From assembly GCA_902768065.1 (NCBI GenBank), contig CACXJP010000003.1:1-47613 (forward strand): a stretch of DNA of 47,613 bases. Reading direction: 5' to 3'. Under the pieces are notes generated by a model, which was not told the origin of the DNA, ran no database searches, and was given only the letters and a program-made list of their open reading frames with translations. A program made the translations under genes and the position numbers. This DNA comes from an uncultured Erysipelotrichaceae bacterium (GTDB lineage: Bacteria > Bacillota_I > Bacilli_A > RF39 > UBA660). Shown here one piece after another: positions 1 to 6,578 of this stretch; position 1 is the first letter of the stretch, and each line of letters opens with the position of its first letter.

Positions 1-9
1 AATCTCACG

Positions 10-45
10 CTCAACAAAACAAGTCTTACTCTCAACAAAACAAGT
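10..45. repeat. short tandem direct repeat
   Basis: The 15-mer CTCAACAAAACAAGT occurs at 10-24 and again at 31-45, a 21-bp period. It lies upstream of the first gene, and no function can be assigned. A second low-complexity stretch, TTGGAGAAT repeated, follows near 100-122. Both lie in an otherwise gene-free leader. Confidence 0.5.
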
Positions 46-161
46 TCAGCCAAACCAGTTGCACCACGTCTTATAAGCGTTTGATAAGCATTGTAAGTAA
101 TTGGAGAATTTGGAGAATTTGGAAAATTATTAAAATGATTTGAATTAAAATTGTAAGCGAT

Positions 162-449
162 ATGAGAACAATATTGATTTGGAATAACGTCATTAATAGA
201 TATTCGATTAAAGTCTTAAACGAGAGTGAAGAACAGTACTATAATATATTAATTGAATACAAGAATAAAGCGAAAGAACTTTATAAAGACGTTGTTAAGT
301 CAGCGAAAGAATATAATATGCCATTAGATTTATTTATAGATAATGAAGCATATTATCAGTATCAATTACAGAATCATTATTGTGATATTGCTCATAAATT
401 ATCAGAAAAACTTAATATTAAATTTAATATACCTTACTTATGCTTATAA
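162..449 (+). CDS. hypothetical protein, 95 aa
   Basis: I do not recognise a family. The protein is rich in Tyr, Asn, Lys and Glu and looks soluble and mainly helical (central segment EYKNKAKELYKDVVKSAKEY). It has no signal peptide or membrane segment. Its end overlaps the next ORF by 10 nt, so the two are probably translated together. It is the first gene of the rightward block visible here. Confidence 0.6.
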   Translation: MRTILIWNNVINRYSIKVLNESEEQYYNILIEYKNKAKELYKDVVKSAKEYNMPLDLFIDNEAYYQYQLQNHYCDIAHKLSEKLNIKFNIPYLCL

Positions 450-646
450 ATGTAGTAAAATGTTGTGATACGGCAGCAGAAGAAATAGTATTATCATTAG
501 AATTAACTCGACAAGTATCAATACAATTTACAGACCCTGGATTTGAATTGTTAGAGTATAATGATATTGATAATCGTGATGTGAAAGAGTGTCATTATTA
601 TGAAAATGTTGATGATTACTCTTATCGTATTGACTTTATAGAGTAA
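440..646 (+). CDS. hypothetical acidic protein, 68 aa
   Basis: Unrecognised small acidic protein, rich in Asp, Glu and Tyr toward the C-terminus. It overlaps the preceding gene by 10 nt, and a terminator hairpin follows 22 nt after its stop. The two genes therefore look like a short transcription unit. An alternative downstream start is not obvious. Confidence 0.55.
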   Translation: MLINVVKCCDTAAEEIVLSLELTRQVSIQFTDPGFELLEYNDIDNRDVKECHYYENVDDYSYRIDFIE

Positions 647-668
647 AAGAATAAAGTAGAAGAATAGA

Positions 669-720
669 AGAATGTATAAGTGTGTGAGGCAGCCTATCTC
701 CACACCTATCATTCTCTTTT
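669..720 (+). terminator. probable rho-independent terminator
   Basis: An imperfect hairpin is built from AGAATG (669-674) with CATTCT (710-715) and inner GTGTG (682-686) with CACAC (701-705). CTTTTGTATT follows. It closes the 162-646 unit. Confidence 0.55.
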
Positions 721-982
721 GTATTATTTATATTATTATTAATTATATTATCTATATTACTGCTAATTCTATCTTTATCTCTTTTAATTCTCTTAATTCT
801 TCTAATAACAGTATTATTTTATTTTTAATATTATATATTAATATTATATATTAATTATATATATTATATATATTATATATTATATACTATTATAATTTTA
901 CTATATACTGTTTTTAAATTTTCTTTTTATTTTCTTTTATTTTATATTAACATTAACATTAATAACTTAATTATTTATAATT
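721..982. other. AT-rich gene-free stretch
   Basis: This is almost pure A/T, with runs of TATATTA around 840-890. A 60-codon open frame starts at 672, but it begins inside the terminator hairpin and consists of low-complexity Ile/Asn/Tyr/Ser, so I do not call it a gene. I see no clear promoter or structured RNA. Confidence 0.5.
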
Positions 983-1135
983 ATGTCAACAATAACAATA
1001 ATAGTAATAATAGCTTGTGTAATAGCTCTTTTTATATCATTATATAAAGATAGATATGATAAAGCAACATTTTGGGCAACACTTATAATCATAAGTATGT
1101 TATCTGCATTATGCGATAAATTATTAACAACTTAA
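983..1135 (+). CDS. small two-helix membrane protein, 50 aa
   Basis: ATG at 983 follows a TTTATAATT leader. The N-terminal half (TITIIVIIACVIALFISL) is a clear membrane segment. A short KDRYDK polar turn follows, then a second hydrophobic segment (TLIIISMLSAL). The function is unknown. It could be an inner-membrane peptide in the early accessory set. Confidence 0.5.
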   Translation: MSTITIIVIIACVIALFISLYKDRYDKATFWATLIIISMLSALCDKLLTT

Positions 1136-1218
1136 ATGTTTTATAATTATAAATATAATATTAATATTAATATAACATTTAATAGTAGCAAAAATAACAA
1201 CTTAAAATAAAATATTAC

Positions 1219-1365
1219 ATGAAGTTTAAACTTTTAAGATATAATAATACTCCTATTCATTTTAATGGAGATAAAATTATTAGTATAACTGCTAATGGTA
1301 ATCTTCTATTTGTTAAAATAGATGAACATACAACATATAGTGGTTATTGTATTTGTCCTTTGTAG
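1219..1365 (+). CDS. hypothetical protein, 48 aa
   Basis: A short ORF from ATG 1219 to a double TAG TAG stop at 1363-1368. The predicted product is beta-strand-like (KIISITANGNLLFVKI). A strong terminator hairpin starts 29 nt after the stop, which supports a real transcription unit ending here. The use of TAG as a stop argues against stop-codon reassignment in this phage. Confidence 0.45.
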   Translation: MKFKLLRYNNTPIHFNGDKIISITANGNLLFVKIDEHTTYSGYCICPL

Positions 1366-1393
1366 TAGTTGTTATGATTTTAATTGTAGTGTT

Positions 1394-1432
1394 GGAGTAG
1401 GTAATAATATTCCTACTCCTTCACTTTTAATT
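1394..1432 (+). terminator. rho-independent terminator
   Basis: A perfect 8-bp stem, GGAGTAGG (1394-1401) with CCTACTCC (1412-1419), has a 10-nt AT loop and is followed by TTCACTTTTAATT. Confidence 0.75.
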
Positions 1433-1463
1433 GTAACACTATATTATAATAAAGAATAACTTA

Positions 1464-1480
1464 GATGATTTCGCGAATCA
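1464..1480. promoter_or_regulatory. inverted repeat upstream of an abundant-protein gene
   Basis: ATGATT and AATCAT flank TCGCG in an AT-only leader 50 nt upstream of the 1530 gene. The position would suit an operator or a 5'-UTR hairpin. No canonical TAnnTTTG box is visible nearby. Confidence 0.3.
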
Positions 1481-1529
1481 TATATTGTATTTATTAATTA
1501 TTTTATTAACAATTTAAAAATTAAAGATT

Positions 1530-2039
1530 ATGTCACAGAAAGAAATTGTAGCTGAATTGCTGAAGAATGGTGCTGAACAAGTTGAAAACGTTAAGATTGA
1601 AGGCGTTAAAGTTACTGACCAGGTATCTGAAGAAACTGGTGAAATGTATTATCGTGTTTCATTGTCTATAGATAAACCTATTAAGGCTATGCGTAATGAC
1701 GGAAACGGTAATTATGTTGAGGGTACCATTAATGTAGTGATGGAATTGTTCTCTAATCTTATTGGTGCTATCCGTGCTTGTGATGATTATCGTAAGATTA
1801 TTAATCATATTCAGGAGCATCCAAAGAGTTTGGAAGTACTTCTGTCTGGTGCTATTATGGATGTTGTTATCGTGAAAGTTGCTAAGGATAGCGTTTATAA
1901 GAATCCTTTCAGCCGTAGTGAGAGTGAAGGACGTGTTGTAAAGAACGATACGTTCTATCATCACGTAGTTAACATTCGTACTACTAAGAGTAATATTAAT
2001 GATATTAACGAAGTTAAGAAGGCTTTGATGGGTATTTAA
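1530..2039 (+). CDS. hypothetical, probably abundant protein, 169 aa
   Basis: I do not recognise a family. The protein alternates strands and helices and has no membrane segment. Codon use is richer in C- and G-ending codons (CTG, AAG, CGT, GTT mixes) than in the neighbouring small genes, as also seen in the 13692 gene. It is a monocistronic unit bounded by terminators at 1394 and 2067. Together these suggest high expression, such as a DNA-binding or replication accessory protein. That role is inference only. Confidence 0.75.
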   Translation: MSQKEIVAELLKNGAEQVENVKIEGVKVTDQVSEETGEMYYRVSLSIDKPIKAMRNDGNGNYVEGTINVVMELFSNLIGAIRACDDYRKIINHIQEHPKSLEVLLSGAIMDVVIVKVAKDSVYKNPFSRSESEGRVVKNDTFYHHVVNIRTTKSNINDINEVKKALMGI

Positions 2040-2066
2040 TAATATTATTTATCTTTTAGATTCTTT

Positions 2067-2101
2067 GTGGAACTGGTGTAATGCCAGTTCCACTTTTATT
2101 T
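2067..2101 (+). terminator. strong rho-independent terminator
   Basis: A perfect 10-bp stem, GTGGAACTGG (2067-2076) with CCAGTTCCAC (2084-2093), has a 7-nt loop and is followed by TTTTATTT. Confidence 0.85.
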
Positions 2102-2136
2102 AAAATTATAACAATTAAATAATTAAAACAATAACT

Positions 2137-2289
2137 ATGATTTATTTTTATAAAAGCTCTAGAAAGTCTGATAAGCTTTCTCATCCTGTAACTATTTGTG
2201 CTAATAGTGAACGTAGAGCATTCGCTCTTGCTCTTATTAATTTTAAGAAAAACAGTTATAAAGGTTCTCCTAGAAGAATAGCTTTATGA
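2137..2289 (+). CDS. hypothetical basic protein, 50 aa
   Basis: ATG at 2137 follows ACAATAACT. The product is basic and Ser-rich (KSSRKSDKLSHP, then ERRAFALALINFKKN). It resembles the short phage peptides with an ERRAFALA-like helix, but I cannot name a family. Its TGA overlaps the next ATG (ATGA), the first of a chain of coupled genes. Confidence 0.5.
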   Translation: MIYFYKSSRKSDKLSHPVTICANSERRAFALALINFKKNSYKGSPRRIAL

Positions 2290-2399
2290 AACAGTTTCTT
2301 ATAAAATATAAAGTTCTTATAGGACTTGTATGTACTATAATTGGTATTACAGGTTCTATATTTTGTTTAACTATGATAGTAATAACAAATATAAGATGA
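2286..2399 (+). CDS. small single-span membrane peptide, 37 aa
   Basis: It is linked by ATGA overlaps to the genes on both sides. It has a Lys-rich start (MKQFLIKYK) followed by one long hydrophobic span ending in ITNIR. The double overlap is the main evidence that it is translated. The function is unknown. Confidence 0.5.
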   Translation: MKQFLIKYKVLIGLVCTIIGITGSIFCLTMIVITNIR

Positions 2400-2584
2400 A
2401 TAGAAAAGCTAAACTTTGGATAGCTAGAGATAAATATGGTATTTTAGCTTTATATAATATTAAACCTATAAGACAATCTTTAGTTTTTGTAAGTGAAAAT
2501 GATTATGAAAATTGTTTAATTATAGATGAAAATTCTCATCCTGAAATTACTTGGGAAAATAGTCCTCAACAAATTGAAATTTAA
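2396..2584 (+). CDS. hypothetical protein, 62 aa
   Basis: The start is placed at ATG 2396, which overlaps the preceding TGA, rather than at the in-frame ATG 2330 that would overlap the upstream gene by 70 nt. The product starts MNRKAKLWIARDKYG and ends in a DENSHPEITWENS segment. It looks soluble and beta-rich. No family is recognised. Confidence 0.5.
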   Translation: MNRKAKLWIARDKYGILALYNIKPIRQSLVFVSENDYENCLIIDENSHPEITWENSPQQIEI

Positions 2585-2585
2585 T

Positions 2586-2924
2586 ATGAAAAGATTATTA
2601 TTATTGATGGCATTTATTATTAGTGTTAATTTTGTTATTAATGCTGATGATAATAAAAGTTATAAGTGTGAAGGAAATACATATTCTTCAATTTCTTCTA
2701 CGGGGCGGGTGAATTCCAATTCATCTGCTCCTGTAAATACTGGTTTTACTTGGACTGATGCTAAAGGAATAAGTTATCCTATTTATATTTCTGATTCTGG
2801 TTCTTGTTATATTATTAAAACAAGTAAAAATACAGGAAAAGAATATAAAAGTTATCTTAGTTCTGATGTTAGTCAAGATATATGTAAAAAACTTGGTAGA
2901 AAATATAAAAATAAAATGCGATGA
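2586..2924 (+). CDS. exported protein carrying repeat copy 1, 112 aa
   Basis: The start is placed at ATG 2586, directly after the previous stop. This gives a typical signal peptide (MKRLLLLMAFIISVNFVINA), whereas ATG 2526 would add a non-secretory prefix. The mature part has a TGFTWTDAKGISYPIYI strand-rich core and two cysteines. Dispersed repeat copy 1 (2691-2709) encodes SSTGRV just after the signal peptide, in a Ser/Asn-rich linker. The product is probably periplasmic. Its stop overlaps the next ATG. Confidence 0.6.
   Translation: MKRLLLLMAFIISVNFVINADDNKSYKCEGNTYSSISSTGRVNSNSSAPVNTGFTWTDAKGISYPIYISDSGSCYIIKTSKNTGKEYKSYLSSDVSQDICKKLGRKYKNKMR
2691..2709 (+). repeat. dispersed GC-rich element, copy 1
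   Basis: ATTTCTTCTACGGGGCGGG, inside the exported-protein gene, read as SSTGRV. The right flank TGAATTCCAATTC fits the looser second half of the family. Confidence 0.9.
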
Positions 2925-3127
2925 ATACTTTAATTATAGATATACTACTTCTAATTGGAGTAGTATATCTTTTTAGTTCTTGTAATTCTAACTCTAATTC
3001 AGTTAATGCAGACTATGAAATAGTTCATTACGTTGATACTGTAAATAATCATGTTATTCTTACTACTGTATGTGATGGAGGTTATGCAAGATTATCTGTT
3101 TCAACTTTAGAATTAAATGACAATTAA
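2921..3127 (+). CDS. putative lipoprotein, 68 aa
   Basis: A hydrophobic N-terminus ends in a lipobox-like LFSSC at about residue 21, followed by a Ser/Asn-rich spacer and a strand-rich tail. Coupled to the upstream exported protein by an ATGA overlap, it completes a small cluster of envelope-directed genes (2286-3127). These could act in superinfection exclusion or lysis, but nothing here proves it. Confidence 0.5.
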   Translation: MNTLIIDILLLIGVVYLFSSCNSNSNSVNADYEIVHYVDTVNNHVILTTVCDGGYARLSVSTLELNDN

Positions 3128-3140
3128 AATTTATAAAATT

Positions 3141-3542
3141 ATGATTAATAAAAAGATACTTGATGCTATTTTAAGAACAGCAGAAAATAATAATAAAAAT
3201 CTAGTTATTTCTGAGATATTTAAACATATTTCTCTCAATTATGATTATAATGATTTAAGAGCTAATCATGTTTTAGAAATGTTAGTTGATGCTAATGCTA
3301 TTATATCTGTTGATGATATAAATATGGATTATATTTTAAAGAATTTAAAAGATTTTATATATAGTTATGAAGAATATAATATTAAAGATGTAACTGTTGG
3401 AGAAATAGATAATATTGATTGTATTGTAAAAATAAATTATAATTATCTAGAAAAAATTAATGAAGACAGAGATGATGTATCATATAAATCTGGTTATGTT
3501 AATATTAGTTTTATTGATAATCCAAAAATATTAATAAAATAA
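3141..3542 (+). CDS. hypothetical protein, 133 aa
   Basis: The start is chosen at ATG 3141, which has the usual AAAATTTATAAAATT leader. ATG 3117 is in frame but overlaps the upstream gene by 11 nt. The N-terminal half is helical (KKILDAILRTAENN) and the C-terminal half strand-rich. It is acidic overall and has no recognisable motif. Repeat copy 2 follows its stop by 21 nt. Confidence 0.55.
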   Translation: MINKKILDAILRTAENNNKNLVISEIFKHISLNYDYNDLRANHVLEMLVDANAIISVDDINMDYILKNLKDFIYSYEEYNIKDVTVGEIDNIDCIVKINYNYLEKINEDRDDVSYKSGYVNISFIDNPKILIK

Positions 3543-3563
3543 TGTTAAAAAATAGTTAATATT

Positions 3564-3582
3564 GCCGCCCCGTAGAAGAAAT
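3564..3582 (-). repeat. dispersed GC-rich element, copy 2
   Basis: Minus-strand copy with the full core, intergenic, 15 nt upstream of the TATATTTG box of the 3611 small RNA. Confidence 0.9.
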
Positions 3583-3597
3583 TAGAAACATTTTTAC

Positions 3598-3605
3598 TAT
3601 ATTTG
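3598..3605 (+). promoter_or_regulatory. Bacteroidetes-type -7 box (TATATTTG)
   Basis: TATATTTG, followed by CAATCG, fits the TAnnTTTG -7 element of Bacteroidetes vegetative promoters. No TTTG is present at the expected -33 position. Repeat copy 2 (3564-3582) occupies that region instead. The transcript would start near 3611. Confidence 0.55.
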
Positions 3606-3610
3606 CAATC

Positions 3611-3700
3611 GAAAACAATAAAGAGTGGGAATCAATTCTGCCGTAGATAAATAAAGATGAATAACCTGATAAATTTTCTTATATTATTCCCACTCTTTTT
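3611..3700 (+). ncRNA. candidate small RNA with terminal long-range stem
   Basis: Between the -7 box and a T-run lies a 90-nt stretch without a convincing ORF. Its 5' AAGAGTGGGAAT (3621-3632) pairs perfectly over 12 bp with ATTCCCACTCTT (3686-3697), followed by TTTTT. The stem thus closes the whole RNA and doubles as the terminator. The enclosed loop of 53 nt is AT-rich with an internal CTGCCGTAG. It could be a stand-alone sRNA or a decoy. A terminator with an unusually large loop for a longer transcript cannot be excluded. Confidence 0.5.
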
Positions 3701-3715
3701 AAATAGATTACTAAT

Positions 3716-3850
3716 ATGGAAGATTTTGAAACTGGTGCAGTTGAAATTGATTCTGAAATATTTGGTCAAGATTTAGATGATATTGACCCTTATGCAGAAT
3801 TTACTGAAGTTGAAGAAGAAGATACCGATTGTGATATTCTTTTTGAATAA
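3716..3850 (+). CDS. very acidic small protein, 44 aa
   Basis: ATG at 3716 follows ATTACTAAT. About 40 percent of residues are Asp or Glu, with clusters DLDDID and EVEEED and a C-terminal CDILFE. This composition resembles DNA-mimic or inhibitor peptides in phages, but composition alone is weak evidence. It stands alone between the 3700 terminator and the 3879 terminator. Confidence 0.5.
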   Translation: MEDFETGAVEIDSEIFGQDLDDIDPYAEFTEVEEEDTDCDILFE

Positions 3851-3878
3851 TTTTCTCATCTATAAATAGATTGAGTTT

Positions 3879-3920
3879 CAGAGCACGGTGCTCTAGATAG
3901 TATTCGTGCTCTGCGTTTTA
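3879..3920 (+). terminator. rho-independent terminator before tRNA-Glu
   Basis: CAGAGCAC (3879-3886) pairs with GTGCTCTG (3906-3913), followed by CGTTTTAAAA. A competing local stem, GAGCAC with GTGCTC (3881-3893), could form first. Confidence 0.6.
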
Positions 3921-3926
3921 AAATTT

Positions 3927-3998
3927 GCTCTCATCATCTAATGGTTAGGATACAAGATTTTCATTCTTGGCATACGAGTTCGATTCTCGTTGAGAGTA
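3927..3998 (+). tRNA. tRNA-Glu (UUC)
   Basis: The cloverleaf has acceptor GCTCTCA with TGAGAGT (one G-T pair), anticodon stem CAAGA/TCTTG with loop TTTTCAT and anticodon TTC, and T arm ACGAG-TTCGATT-CTCGT. The discriminator is A (3998), and CCA is not encoded. Confidence 0.92.
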
Positions 3999-4001
3999 CA
4001 A

Positions 4002-4064
4002 CTAGTGGAACTTATTATAATACGGACAGTGTATGCAGAGACGGAAATAATATTAGTACACTAG
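4002..4064 (+). other. inter-tRNA hairpin
   Basis: CTAGTG (4002-4007) pairs with CACTAG (4059-4064) and encloses 51 nt between the two tRNAs. It is not a recognisable tRNA: no T arm or anticodon arm can be drawn. It may be a processing structure or a decayed tRNA. Confidence 0.35.
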
Positions 4065-4075
4065 ATATTTATATT

Positions 4076-4149
4076 GCTTCTATAGCTCAGTTGGTTAGAG
4101 CATCTGACTGTTAATCAGAGGGTCGTAGGTTCAAGTCCTGCTAGAAGCG
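4076..4149 (+). tRNA. tRNA-Asn (GUU)
   Basis: Acceptor GCTTCTA pairs fully with TAGAAGC. The D arm contains AGCTCAGTTGGTTAGAGC. The anticodon stem TCTGA/TCAGA has loop CTGTTAA (anticodon GTT), and the T arm is GTAGG-TTCAAGT-CCTGC. The discriminator is G. The following 200 bp to 4349 hold only AT-rich leader sequence and no supported gene. Confidence 0.93.
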
Positions 4150-4349
4150 CAAGAGTTATTGTTTTTTATTTATTTATATATTACAGAGGTAATATTGTTC
4201 ATTTTTTACTAATTATTAATTTATTTGTTATATTTTTAATTTGGAACTCTTTAAGTATGACGGTTAGTGATAATAGTTATACTTTTTAATTTGTTTATTC
4301 TTTTATTATTATATTTATTATATTTATTAACAATCAAATTAATTTTATT

Positions 4350-4754
4350 ATGGGTAAATTAAATCATGCTGCGAGTGAGGCGCAGTTAAAGGCTAGAAGG
4401 ACTAGTCTTGGCAAAAAAACTGTTGATGAATTAATTACTATTATTCTTCGTAAAGACAAGTCTGAACGTAGTTTAAATCGTAAAATTCAAGAACTTACTT
4501 CTGCTCTAAATGAACAAGCAGATAGTGCTAATCATGTTAATGAGCTTAAAAAGGAACTTATTAATGCACATGAAAATATTAAAACTAAAAGAGAACAATT
4601 AGATAGTTTAGAAGTTAAAATTAAGGGTTTAATTCAGGATTTTAAAGGTATTGTTATTAAAACTGATAAAATTAAAATTCTTTTGAACTTTCATCGTACA
4701 TTTAATGTAATTCTTTTAATTGTTATAGCAATCTTACTTATTCTGTGTCTTTAG
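4350..4754 (+). CDS. coiled-coil protein with C-terminal membrane anchor, 134 aa
   Basis: Residues about 1-35 are basic. Residues 45-105 have heptad-like Leu/Ile spacing with many Lys, Glu and Asn, typical of a coiled coil. The last about 20 residues (FNVILLIVIAILLILCL) form a membrane span, giving a tail-anchored topology. The function is unknown. It could tether a phage complex to the inner membrane. It ends in TAG. Confidence 0.7.
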   Translation: MGKLNHAASEAQLKARRTSLGKKTVDELITIILRKDKSERSLNRKIQELTSALNEQADSANHVNELKKELINAHENIKTKREQLDSLEVKIKGLIQDFKGIVIKTDKIKILLNFHRTFNVILLIVIAILLILCL

Positions 4755-4872
4755 GCTCATAAATGTTTTAGATTTTGAAGTTGGAAATGATAATAGTGGT
4801 TTTAGTTATTTTTTGATTTAATCAACAGAGGTTGAAAGAATAAGTCTAGATTGTTTTAGGTTTTGTTTCCTA

Positions 4873-4912
4873 AGTTCTATTGCTTGTGAAAGTAGTAGAA
4901 CTATTTTTATAT
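4873..4912 (+). terminator. rho-independent terminator
   Basis: AGTTCTA (4873-4879) pairs with TAGAACT (4896-4902), followed by ATTTTTATAT. It ends the coiled-coil gene's transcript after a 118-nt AT-rich spacer. Confidence 0.65.
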
Positions 4913-4932
4913 AACTTAATAAAATAAATATT

Positions 4933-5115
4933 ATGATTATTTTAATTATTTATATTATATTATCTGCTTTTGGTTTATATGGAACGAAAACGTTTGACGA
5001 TTTACATTTTGGTATTGCTATGCCTATATGTATTATGCTCGGTTGGATTTTATTTCCTCTCATGATTGTTTTTGTTTTTGGTAAATATATATCACATTTA
5101 AATAAGTTATTATAA
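4933..5115 (+). CDS. two-span membrane protein, 60 aa
   Basis: An N-terminal hydrophobic segment (IILIIYIILSAFGLYG), a polar KTFDDLHFG loop and a second span (MPICIMLGWILFPLMIVFVFG) end in a basic tail. The size and hairpin topology would fit a small holin or an inner-membrane accessory protein, but there is no lysis gene beside it. Its stop overlaps the next start (TAATG). Confidence 0.6.
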   Translation: MIILIIYIILSAFGLYGTKTFDDLHFGIAMPICIMLGWILFPLMIVFVFGKYISHLNKLL

Positions 5116-5420
5116 TGGCTAAAAAATACGAAAACGATAAAGGTTTTCTTATAATTGAAATGAGTTATGAGGAAGCTAAAAATATATGTAATTTTGGTTG
5201 TGTTACTGGCGAAACAGAACGTATAATTGTATGTGATAATTGTAATAATAAATTTGAACATACAGATAATATTTATTATTTTGCCGTTCTTAATAGTGCT
5301 TTTTGTAAGGAATGTACTGACGATATTATTGCTAATCAAACTCGTTATGAAGAAGATATTCCTTATGAAATTAAATATTATAATCATTATGCTAAATTAC
5401 TTAATATAGAAGAAGTATAA
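5115..5420 (+). CDS. small zinc-ribbon protein, 101 aa
   Basis: Two CxxC pairs, CDNCNN (about residue 39) and CKEC (about residue 65), are separated by about 25 residues, a zinc-ribbon arrangement. The N-terminus is mixed and the C-terminus rich in Tyr and Glu. It is translationally coupled to the membrane protein upstream. It may bind nucleic acid or protein; no family is recognised. Confidence 0.65.
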   Translation: MAKKYENDKGFLIIEMSYEEAKNICNFGCVTGETERIIVCDNCNNKFEHTDNIYYFAVLNSAFCKECTDDIIANQTRYEEDIPYEIKYYNHYAKLLNIEEV

Positions 5421-5422
5421 TT

Positions 5423-5560
5423 ATGATTAATGATAGTTCTAAACTTATTATTGGTGATATATTTGATTCTATGAGTGATGCAGAGATTAAACCTTATATG
5501 GAAGATTTTCTGGCTGAGTTTTGGATAGACGAGGACAAAAATAACTCTTGTTTAACGTGA
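5423..5560 (+). CDS. hypothetical acidic protein, 45 aa
   Basis: ATG lies 2 nt after the previous stop, in the same run of genes. The sequence is acidic and probably helical (DIFDSMSDAEIKPYMEDFL). No family is recognised. The 113 bp from its stop to tRNA-Leu contain a hairpin (TAATATTAC with GTAGTATTA, 5645-5669). Confidence 0.5.
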   Translation: MINDSSKLIIGDIFDSMSDAEIKPYMEDFLAEFWIDEDKNNSCLT

Positions 5561-5673
5561 TTTTAAGTAACACAATAAATTTTTATATAAGTTTCGATTA
5601 ACTGATAACAATTTAAAATCAATAGTCTGAAATCGAAAAAAATAATATTACGTGAAATGTAGTATTACAGGTT

Positions 5674-5755
5674 GTCCTAATGGTGAAATTGGTAGACACG
5701 TCAGTTTTAAGGTCTGATGCCGTAAGGCGTGTAGGTTCGAGTCCTACTTGGGATA
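5674..5755 (+). tRNA. tRNA-Leu (UAA)
   Basis: A class II tRNA. Acceptor GTCCTAA pairs with TTGGGAT (G-T wobbles at the first and fifth pairs). The D region has GGTGAAATTGGTAGACACG. The anticodon loop TTTAAGG carries anticodon TAA, and the base of the stem has a T-T mismatch. The variable arm TGCCGTAAGGCG is long, and the T arm is GTAGG-TTCGAGT-CCTAC. The discriminator is A. Confidence 0.92.
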
Positions 5756-5805
5756 CTAGTTCTTTTGAACATATTTTAATTATTAATTTTAAACATTGTA
5801 AAGTG

Positions 5806-6096
5806 ATGAAACACGAAGAAAATGTAGATGTGCGTCGAGTATCACGCATTGCTAAAATTGATACTCATAATAAGTTAATTCAACTTAATAAGTCTACTAT
5901 TATTGGTATTAAGACTTGGGGAAGAATTGATTATCTTTGTAACATTCTTGGATATCGTTTGATTAAAAGCGGTATAGTTGTTAGCGATGCTTTTTCTGAT
6001 GGTGAAGTTAAAACTCACAATCGTGAAATTAAGAAACAAGTTAAAGCTGATAAAGCTAATAACAATATGAAGAAAAATAATAAAAAGAAGAAATAA
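5806..6096 (+). CDS. basic hypothetical protein, 96 aa
   Basis: The open frame reaches back to 5680, but that start lies inside tRNA-Leu, so ATG 5806 (MKHEENVDVRRVSRIAK) is used. The N-terminal part is mixed strand and helix with TWGRIDYLCNILGY. The C-terminus is a Lys/Asn tail ending in consecutive lysines, suggesting nucleic-acid contact. It opens the replication module, 3 nt before the next gene. Confidence 0.65.
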   Translation: MKHEENVDVRRVSRIAKIDTHNKLIQLNKSTIIGIKTWGRIDYLCNILGYRLIKSGIVVSDAFSDGEVKTHNREIKKQVKADKANNNMKKNNKKKK

Positions 6097-6098
6097 CT

Positions 6099-6578
6099 AT
6101 GACTAAACTTCGTTTTGATAATTTAACTCTTGGTACTTTTAATACATTTAATTTTGCAAAAAAGAAAATAATTAAAAGTAATACTAATAAAAAACTCACT
6201 ACTAAATTAGTACAAGGAGTTTGTATTATGGACGGAGAGGATTTCAAAATTCAAGTTGATGTTAAGGCTCTTAAACCTGATATTATTGAAAAAGGTTATC
6301 CTGATATTCTTGTGCTTGACTTTACTGAAAACTCTTATGAGTTGAAAGATGTAGTATTTGTATTTGATAGAAAACCTAATAAAAAAGGTAGACAAGTAAG
6401 ATATATTAGAAGTTTAAGCGATGCTAAATTTATGCCTGGCAGTCAAGACAGATATGTTCCTTTTTGTAATAATTGGATTTGTTCTGGTTATATTGTTAGA
6501 CATAATGGTAAAATGATGTTTGAATTTAATGAATGTATTAAACCTAAAGGTTATGATACTATTGATAATGAATTATGA
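6099..6578 (+). CDS. hypothetical protein upstream of helicase, 159 aa
   Basis: Unrecognised. It has a basic N-terminal segment with KKKIIK, followed by a strand-rich middle (DILVLDFTENSYELKDVVF). Its TGA overlaps the helicase ATG, so it is probably made together with the helicase and may be a loader or partner. That role is inferred only from position. Confidence 0.65.
   Translation: MTKLRFDNLTLGTFNTFNFAKKKIIKSNTNKKLTTKLVQGVCIMDGEDFKIQVDVKALKPDIIEKGYPDILVLDFTENSYELKDVVFVFDRKPNKKGRQVRYIRSLSDAKFMPGSQDRYVPFCNNWICSGYIVRHNGKMMFEFNECIKPKGYDTIDNEL

Noticed and set aside
672..854. 60-codon ORF in the AT-rich gap
   Set aside because: It begins inside a terminator hairpin and is low-complexity Ile/Asn/Tyr/Ser with no leader.
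4002..4064. Third tRNA between tRNA-Glu and tRNA-Asn
   Set aside because: No anticodon arm or T arm can be formed within the 6-bp stem.
5680..5805. Upstream extension of the 5806 gene
   Set aside because: The extension is encoded by tRNA-Leu itself.
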